DNA of 64,000 nucleotides from positions 1-64,000 of the forward strand of contig JAIUPL010000018.1 in assembly GCA_020160935.1 (NCBI GenBank), given 5' to 3'. Shown here piece by piece: positions 43,701 to 51,600 of the stretch (its first letter is position 1; every line of letters starts with the position of its first letter). The notes beneath the pieces are model-generated. The model ran no database searches, was not told the origin of the DNA, and saw nothing but the letters and a program-made list of their open reading frames with translations. A program made the position numbers and the translations under genes. Origin of the DNA: Bacteroidota bacterium (lineage in GTDB: Bacteria; Bacteroidota; Bacteroidia; Chitinophagales; Saprospiraceae).

Positions 43701-45452
43701 TGGCGGAACCGGATTGCCCGACAAAAAGCGCAAAATGCCGGTATTGGTGCCGATATAGTTTAAAAAGTCAGCAGCATCGAGGTTCAAACCAGGGTAGCCA
43801 TTTCCAACGGAATCGAATTGTAGGACTGTTTCGTCCCAGCCCAGTGAAAATTGAAGGCCGATCAGGTCGTTGAAATCCTGTACGCGTACGTTAAAGGCTA
43901 CCTGGCCGCCGTTATTTTGGCAATCGGCTATCACGGTATCCACACTGACGCCGAGGCCTGCAGCCGAGTTGACGAGTACATTAAAGGCACAAGTGCCCGT
44001 ATTGCCGGATGCATCCGTGGCAATGTAGGTCACTGTCGTGAGTCCAACGTTGTAGTTGCCATCGGCGTTGCCGGTTCCCTGGCCGGTAGTAGCACCGCTT
44101 TGGGTGTAAGTGTAGGTTACATTGCTACAGTTATCAGAAAAAGAAGCAGGCGTAAGGTCGGCTACCGGGGCGAAATTGTTGCCAACATCGGCCGTGGCCG
44201 TTGCATTGGCAGGGCAAGTAATCGTGGGCGGTTCCAGGTCCTCGAAATTCACCTGTCCATTGATATAGGTTGCCTGAATTTCCTCGGGCGGAAACACTGC
44301 GCTGGTGTAGGCTTCGCGGATAGAAGGGAAATCACCAAAAGTGATAGGAGAATTGCCATTGTTGCCACCCATCACATTAAAGTTGAGGGTAAACAACACA
44401 GCACCGTTTGGAATCGTGGTGCCGTTCAGCGAGTTGGTCGTCCAACTGAACGACAAAAAGCCGGAACTTACCGAAGAAACGCCAAAGTTGGTCGGCGCCA
44501 GTTGAAGCGCCGGGTTGAAATTGTTGACAGAAACGTACTGCAGCAACGCAGGGTTCCAGCCGAGCGAAAACTGGAGAGAACCGAGCGAGTCAAAATTCAG
44601 GGCAGTAATATCTACAGAGAACGACTGTCCGCAAGCCGCAGAAGCGCTTTCCGCAATCAGTGTCAGTACATCACTGCTGGTTGATACTTCCAGCGTGACT
44701 GTAAAAGAGCACGTTGCCGTATTGTTGCCTACATCTGTAGCCAGGTAGGTAACAACGGATGTTCCAAAGTTAAAAATGTAACCGCTGGCATCCGGATCAT
44801 TCGGTGCATTGGCAATGGTGGCGCCACTGGACGACCAGCCCACACCCGGTATGCTGCAATTGTCGATCGCACTCAAAGGGCCAATGTCGTTTACCGCAGA
44901 AGGTGCACTGACCGAAACGGTCAGGTTGTCCGGGCAAACAATAGTAGGTGGCGTATCGTCGATGGGCTGAACTCCACCGGTCACGGTTTGTACAGTCAGT
45001 TCATTGCCGTTGGCGTCCGTTACTTCAATTTGAACAGGGTTGCCGATAATTTGCACCGGCGAAAACGGTCCTGAAATACGGCGGAAAGCCAGCGAAAACA
45101 AAGTGCTGTCGTTGGGAATGGATACCCCGCCAAAAATTGTATAAGTAAATGTGATCCGGCCTGAAGCCAGATAAGTTGTGGAGTCAAAACCCGTATTAAA
45201 TGCACCTTGGGTCAACAAGGGATTCAGTGGAGTGGTGTAGGCATAATCCAGGTCGTTGGGATTCCACGAAACGGTAAATTGAATAGAACCTGCATTCGTC
45301 AGGTTACGCGCTCGAATGGGTATGAGGAACGTATCAGATGACTTACAGTCTATCAGGACTGTGTCGGTTTTCAGGATGACTGCCTGTGCCGACATTTGAC
45401 TGGTAAAGACAAATGACCCCAGCAGCATCAGGATTAGAAAAATATTTCTCAT
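40725..45452 (-). CDS. Giant T9SS surface protein with cohesin-like and HYR domains, type B CTD
   Basis: The start at 45452 (MRNIFLILMLLGSFVFTSQMSAQ) gives a signal peptide. The 1,575-residue protein has a cohesin-like domain at about 25-140 (GSIQFTVSWNPNDLDY), HYR modules, two further cohesin-like domains (GSLQFSLGWNPALLQYVS; IGLQFSLGWDETVLQFDS) and then a long run of HYR modules with the repeated CPxNxxV...TVTYVATDASGN pattern. A late Ig-like stretch precedes the gliding-motility type B CTD (CKFIPNIFTPNGDNINDW). It is surface adhesive or structural. Cohesin modules could bind the dockerin of the neighbouring protein. Confidence 0.9.
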   Translation of the reverse strand: MRNIFLILMLLGSFVFTSQMSAQAVILKTDTVLIDCKSSDTFLIPIRARNLTNAGSIQFTVSWNPNDLDYAYTTPLNPLLTQGAFNTGFDSTTYLASGRITFTYTIFGGVSIPNDSTLFSLAFRRISGPFSPVQIIGNPVQIEVTDANGNELTVQTVTGGVQPIDDTPPTIVCPDNLTVSVSAPSAVNDIGPLSAIDNCSIPGVGWSSSGATIANAPNDPDASGYIFNFGTSVVTYLATDVGNNTATCSFTVTLEVSTSSDVLTLIAESASAACGQSFSVDITALNFDSLGSLQFSLGWNPALLQYVSVNNFNPALQLAPTNFGVSSVSSGFLSFSWTTNSLNGTTIPNGAVLFTLNFNVMGGNNGNSPITFGDFPSIREAYTSAVFPPEEIQATYINGQVNFEDLEPPTITCPANATATADVGNNFAPVADLTPASFSDNCSNVTYTYTQSGATTGQGTGNADGNYNVGLTTVTYIATDASGNTGTCAFNVLVNSAAGLGVSVDTVIADCQNNGGQVAFNVRVQDFNDLIGLQFSLGWDETVLQFDSVGNGYPGLNLDAADFLNYIGTNTGILRFLSGNPVPPYWPSIPDGGILFTVYFTVVNPTGTTNIDFVPPFDAVNTAFNSVPFNTTSGYFSIGDQSAPTLTCPDNIEVDAAEGMCSETVVVPLPDVQDACGNIQEIISSKDDNLFQAGTTTVVFTAYDQAGNTGTCSVTVTVLESLPPQINNCPQNIVVAAPADACTIPVFWDVPEAIDSCSQGGISLSGDYAPGDLFGIGVTPVTYVATDASGNEAICAFTIEVQDTLAPVISCPEDMIVAPDEGLCTATVSLEQPVVSDNCDITPELIGYEPTVVLDAGTTMLAFAAVDDSGNTSICSFNITVIDNNAPVFDKCPDDLTIDTDQDTCGAFPTWQVPVATDDCDLDGVDVFSDIEPGTFFPTGTTVVTYSAVDNVGNVTTCSFSVTVTESIAPEISDCPGTIIIELPNNKCDSLITWTPPTATDNCGDPTLTSDLEPGVFPAGTTTVTYVATDAAGNTATCSFDVVLIDLVPPVFTSCPQDVTVNTQDPCGVVVEWLFPTAVDNCSDMNDLSHYESAFVPGDTFSVGTTTLVIRAFDDSENYDTCTFKITVNGPFKRFEQIPANIDLAGCDSVATWTPPMAVGFCDIDTLYSNYQPGDTFPIGVTTVQYTAVDNDGFSTTATFTVTVSAGLPPQITCPTGEVFLDAGGGIYTNPGNFVSSATAGANCTAAIVNFGLPTAIDDCGTPVVQQIDGLLTGAPFPVGRDTLVFQATDASGSSAQCSVVIEVLPIRPLDPIADPNPGCAGETITVSVQAIAGATYSWTGPQGFTSSSNQFTIQSLTPANAGNYIVTANINGCITPADTVTVQLALQPDAIDDTNLMIDPNTLDTFNVLTNDILNPVSDFVITEVSPLAGVTNLGNGLFSYQAGAEPGSVSFFYEVCSQSCPLLCDMATVTIKVNDTECKFIPNIFTPNGDNINDWLVIKCLDSGFFEQNSLVVYNQWGDKVYEAAPYSNDPTKAWRGTLDGEDGKNLPDGVYFYVFKPGPNEATVKGFIEIFR

Positions 45453-45531
45453 GGTTTTAAAAATCATGCATTAGAGAAAAATGATTGTACGACCTTTTGA
45501 AACAGGACAATAGCCAGTTGTTTCCGGCGCG

Positions 45532-45597
45532 CCGGGAACGGGTTAAATGTACTGGAAGTTCCATAAAATACTTCCGTACACCTTTTCCCGTTCCCGG
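45532..45597. terminator. Hairpin between the two giant surface-protein genes
   Basis: CCGGGAACGGG (45532-45542) pairs with CCCGTTCCCGG (45587-45597), enclosing a smaller GGAAG/CTTCC stem. It lies downstream of the minus-strand gene ending at 45620. Confidence 0.55.
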
Positions 45598-45619
45598 CCT
45601 TTGCCGGATCAAAAGTTTA

Positions 45620-48600
45620 TCAATCTATGAGAATCATTTTCTTGCGATCGCTGTGCGTTGGAGTCTCCAGTTCGTAGTAGTACACGCCCGGAGCGCCCAG
45701 TTCTGATTCGCGGAAACGCACTTCGTTGTAACCTTTTTCAAAATTACCGACCACAGTACGCACCAACTGTCCAGACGCATTGAACACCCGCAACGCGGCC
45801 CGGCTGCTTTCCGGCAGGCGGAAGCCGATAGTCGTCACGGCGCGGAATGGGTTGGGCAGGTTCTGATACAGGGCAAATGGCGCCTGATCGCTCACTACAC
45901 TGTTGCGTTCGGTAAATTCGAATTCGATTTTCATCAGGCTGCCATCGGTATGGTATGCTTCGGCGGCCGTAACTGCAGAACTCGGGTGCAGCAGTTCAGC
46001 GGTGTTACCATCGCGCAGGGCGCGGAATTGCAGCGTAAACAGCACTTCGTCGTTGGCATAGGTTTTTGCTTCACGACTTACCCACAGGGTGGTCAAATGG
46101 CCGTCAGGCAGATACGCAGTACCGAAGTTTTCGTCGGTCAGCGCCAGTACACCGGCGCGATAGTCGTCGAGCATCAGTACAGTCGGATCGAAATCGATGG
46201 TCATCTGGTAAGCCACGCGGCTGGTAAAGTCGCTCGCTTTGAATGGCACCGATACGATTTCTCCTGCTTTGAAGTCGCGTTTTTCCAGTCGGAAATTGAA
46301 CTTGTCGCCTCCAAAACGCTCTTCCGACCCACCGCCTGTGAATGTAGGCGTGATGTTACCGTTTACGTCGCCCATACGTACCGCTACGAAATCGTCATCG
46401 AGGTAGTCCGTCGTGGCCGGGTTGTGCGTAATCGTTTGCGGAATCGGCGCACTTAGCGGATTCGGGCTTGGGAATACGTATGCTTTCGGTACAAATTTCC
46501 AGTCGGGCGAGCCCAGGATGTGCTGGTCAGTTGCCAGTACCACGCGTTGAATACGCAGGTAGTCATTGAGCGAGATATTGGCGTCGCCGTTTACGTCGGC
46601 TGCAACCCATTGGTATGGAGAGAGCAGTTGCGTTCCGAAAATGTGGTTCACGATAAACAACAGGTCGGCAGAAGAAATACCGGCAGAACCTGCAGTTGCC
46701 TTCGTTGGCGTAATCGTTACGTTGCTGTTATTTGGAATGCTCGTAAACAGGTAGGTTCCTGGCACACCAGTCGTTTGGGTGGCACTTGCGCCACCTGAAA
46801 TGGCCACATTTACACCTGGTACCGGCTGCGTTGGCGTTCTCCAGGTCTGGATATCACCGGCAATGTCGATCGCGTCGGCTGCACAGTTGATGGTTACAGA
46901 ACCGGCCGTAGCATCAATCGGTACTACAACGGGTGTTCCAAGGCTGTCCTGATTGAACTCGATACCTACTGGCGTTGCAGTTATGGTGATCGGGGCAGAA
47001 GAGCCCACTGCGGCGGTTGCACTCAATTGAACCTGCAACTCAAACAGGGTAGTTCCGTCGGTAAAGTTCTGTGGTGTTCCGTTGCCTGTCCAAACCGCGC
47101 CCAGGTTGTTAAGCGGCAGCACGTTGCCGGTAAATCCAGTCAGGGCAGGGTTTACATTGGTTACACCTGTAATCGTGGCAACCGTTCCATCGCCGGCGTT
47201 CAGGGTAAACGAGAAGGAGTACACTTCAAAGAAGTTTTCAGCAGTAACCGGAATGTTGACCGTGCCACCCTGGCAACCAGTTGCATTTCCTGCAATCAAC
47301 TGAATTTTAGCGCCTTCATCCACTGTGGCTGTATCGATCTGGAGACAGCCGTTGTCCGTGTCCGTTACGGTTACTATGTAAGATCCGGCAGACAGGTTGC
47401 TCAAGGAAGGTGTATCGTCGCCTGTATCCCATGCGTAGGTAAAGTTGCCCGAACCGCCGCTCGCTGTTGCAAGGGCCGTACCGTCGTCGGAACCGAAGTA
47501 GGATTCAGGTGTAGCCACTACGTCGAGGTCGAAACCGGCTGTTGAACCCAGCGCAACTTCCACATCCACAGTGCAAGAGTTAACATTGCCCGCATTGTCG
47601 ACTACAAACAGGGTCAACGGATTGATACCCAGTTCGCTGCACACAAACGTTGTTTGCGACAGGTACATGGTATCGATCGCGCAGTTGTCAGTAGTGCCGG
47701 CCAGTGCAACATCTTCCGGCGTAATGGTAGCCGAACCGTTGGAGCCAAGGGAAATAATAATATCGTTGTTACATACCACAGTCGGGATGCTGTTGTCGAC
47801 CACTTCAAGCACCAGGGTGTCGAGGCTGGAGTTGCCACAGGCATCGATGGCATTGAAATGAATTTCATACGTGCCTACCTGATAGGTACCGGAAATGCTC
47901 AATGCGTGGTCGCCATGCGGCGCATCGTTGAATACGCTAAGTGCCGAATCGGGCTGACAGTCATTCAGATACTGGCGCAGGTCAAACTCGTTGAGTCCGA
48001 TCGTGACGGAACAGTTGTTGTTTGGCGGGTAGTTGGCCGTGAAAATCGTCAGGGTATCGGGCATGCCAAGGAACTGTGGCGCCTGATTATCGAGTACGGT
48101 AATCGTTCTGGTATGCGTGGTGGTGTTGCCACAATCATCGACGGCTGTGCGCGTACGAACAATCGTGTAATTGTACTGACCACAAGGGCCTACTGCTACG
48201 TTGATGGTATCTTGCGTGAGCAGTACCTCTACCGTGTCGGAGCAGTTGTCGGTGGCAGTCACCAGCAAAGGAGATGGCACCAGCGAATAGCAACTTACCG
48301 TATCATTCGGAGCCATCGACGACAGTACAGGTGCAATTGTGTCCTGGATGTTCAGTTTTTGCAAACAAACAGCCATGTTGCCGCTGAGGTCGCGTGCCTG
48401 CCAATAGCGATTCAGTACGACACAAGTGGCGCCGCTTCCTGCTGCAAGTGTATCCGAATAGGTAATCATGATGCTGCCCTGGCAGTTGTCAGAAGCAGTA
48501 GCCGTTCCGTTGACCAGTGGTTCAAACGAGTCAGTACACTGGATCGTTTTACCAGGAGGGCATACGATGGTAGGAGGTACGTTATCCTGTACGACGATAT

Positions 48601-51600
48601 ACGTCTGGCAGGAAGATTCATTTCCAGACTGGTCTGTTACATACAGTTTAACCGGGTGGTGTGTTACTGCATCTGCATCGGCACAGTTGAATTCGATTTC
48701 CGTAGTAATCGGGCCCAACGGATCGAGGCGTTGGATTTGCAGTTGGAGGTCATTTACCGAAGTACAGTTGTCCGAACTTGCTGCGTTGATCTGCGCAGTC
48801 GTAACCAGTACCGTACCAGAAGCCTGGAGCGATACGCTTACACCATTGATACAAGCCGCGATCGGGTTGGTGCCGTCTTCTACAATAATCGTGATGTGGT
48901 GGGAACTCTTGTTTCCACATGCATCCGTTGCAAAGAAAGTAGTGGCGTGCGTACCCAGGCCAAACGTTTCGGAAGTATCTGTTTTGGAATAAAATCCTTC
49001 CAGATTGGCAATTATCAGGTCATTACCTGTGGAGCAATCAGAAATATACTGCAGGATATTGATGTTTACCACTGCGGAACAATCCGTGTTGTTGGTGGAA
49101 GTCAAAACGGAAATCGTATCCGGTGTAGAAGCCAGGAACAGGGGCGCCTGAACGTCCTGTACAGTGATCTTCTGGGTGCCAGTCGACATATTTCCGGCAA
49201 CATCAACTGCTTTCCAGGTGCGGGTAATCATGTAACTGTATTTGCCACAACCAATCGTATCCTTCGTGGATGTTTCGGTAAATGTAACGGTCGGAGTGCT
49301 GCAAGCGTCGGTAGCCGTGAGCGTTGGAGCCGTTGGAATCACATCGCTGCAACTGAGCGTAATATCTACGGGCAGGCTTTGAATGGCAGGCGCTACTACA
49401 TCTTTTACCTTCACACTGGTAACACAAGGTGCAGAAACATTGCCGTTGATATCGACAGCAACAAAGTTCACTACGTTGTTGCCGAGTTGCGCGCAGGTGA
49501 AAGTGAGCGAATCGACATAGGTATTTGGCGCTGTTCTGAACTTGAAAGTTATCGGGCCGCAATCGTTTTGATCATAACTGCCGTTGTTGAGTTGTGTGGC
49601 TGCAATGGTGAAGGAACCACCGGTACTCAGGTTGACAGAATCGGCTTTACATATAGCCACTGGCGGGAACACGTCGTGCAGTACCGTAATGTTTTGCGGT
49701 TGTGTGCTGATGTTACCGTTGCCGTCATTGTACACCCATGTGATGACATAGTTGCCTGGCATGAGGTTGTAGGATGGCGGATCGGTGTTCAGGAATTCGC
49801 CCACCTGAGCAGAAGGAGTACCGTAGATGGTATCGGCTTCCGGGTTGCATGGGTCAAATGCCAATGGTGCGTATACGATAAACATGCCGCAAGAGTCCAC
49901 AATTGGATCAAGCGTCACTTCTGCCGGAATCGGGTCGTCGCCGTCCTGAAGGGTCAGGATAAAGAAGCAGGTTTTCGTGTTGTAGCCATCAAAACCAGTG
50001 ATAAAGATCGTGTCGTTATCACCTGTAAGCGGAGCCGGGCCGAAGAAGGTGCCCAACGAGGTGCCTGCTGTGGGTACTTGAGTCAGTGCTACGTTACCCG
50101 AGCAGTTATCCGTTACCTGTACCAGGTTGGTGTAGTTTGGAATCTGCGCATCCGGGCAGGTGGAGGCCAGTGTTTGGTTGGCTGGGCAGTTCAGCACCGG
50201 AATCTGCGTATCCTTGACTTCAACGGTAAATTCACAAACAGAACTGTTGGCCGGATTGGCGTTGTCTTTTGCAATGTACCGCACCGTGGTAATACCTACC
50301 GGGAACTGAGCCGTCGGGAATACCTGGAACGGGAAATTCGCATTGTAATTGAACGGATTGGTCAGGTTGATCGTCGTTTGTACCGGGTTGGAAGTACTTC
50401 CCTGTGCATTCAGAATTTGTTCCTGAACGGTGAAAGGCAGGCAATCCGCAACATTGTTGAGCAGCGACCAAGGGCGCTCCCAGGTGAAAATATTGGAACA
50501 AGCGCCTGGCGTGTTTGGAATCACATAGTGTGCACCGCAAATGGTATCGAATGGAGGATCGAAGGCGAAAATCGGGCCTTGTGTGTCCTTGATAATCACG
50601 GATACAGTGTGAGATGCCGTGTTGCCACAAGCGTCAGTTGCCAGCAGTGTAACCACACTGGTACCGATCGGGAAATAGGCAATAAACTCTGTATTGAGCG
50701 GCATCACTTGTGGTACAACAATATCTGTGTATCCAAAAGAAGGTGTTGGGTAATCGACTGTAAACGTTACAGTTACATCGCCACAAGCATCTGTGATTTC
50801 ACCTGGATTGGTGATTTCAATGGCAATTGGTCCATCACAGAAAGTTGGAACATCCGTTTCGCCGATTACTGAAGTTTGCAGGTTCCACACAGGGGCCGCA
50901 TTGTCTTCTACAGAAATCATCTGAAATGCAAAACCGGTATTGCCGGAAGCATCGGTAGCCACCCATTTGCGTTTGATCGTAAATTCGTTGTCGCAACCTC
51001 CCGGCGTAATAATATCGTCGGCAGTGCTGTAAGTAACGGAGGAAACCGTGCAGTTGTCAGTGGCAGTAGCGCTGCCGCCGGAAGTTGCGGGGTTGTTCGG
51101 ATTGAACGTCGCGCATTCCACCACAATATTTGCAGGAGGCGTCACCACAGGATTGGTCATATCCTTGATGGTGGCATTCATCGTGCATTCGTCTGTGTTG
51201 CCGCCTGCGTCGGTTACTTGAAGGGTTACCAGGAATGTACCTGTTTGCGAGCAGTTGAAAAGGTGTGAACTTTCGTAAGCACCCGATCCAACTTTCAGTT
51301 TGTACGTCAGCGTACCACAGTTGTCGTTGCTACCGTTGTTCAAAGTGGCTGCGTTCAGGGTAAACTGACCGGAACCGTTGAGTACATAGGTTTGATTGCC
51401 AATACATACTGCATTCGGAGCAATATCGTCGATGACGGTCACGCGTGCATGGCAAGTGTCCTGATTGCCCTGGCCGTCGCGCAGGTCGAGCACCACGGTG
51501 TTCACACCCAGATCAGAGCAATCAAAGTTGTATTCTGTCAGCAAATTGTTGAAAGTGCCGAATTCGTAGTAGTCAAAAAAGCAGTTGTCCGTGCTGCCGT

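Noticed and set aside
47654-50872. A long plus-strand open frame of about 1,070 codons
   Set aside because: It lies wholly opposite the giant HYR-repeat gene, has no recognisable domain, and arises from that gene's codon bias. Other long plus-strand frames opposite 27166-30467 and 33920-35845 were dropped for the same reason.
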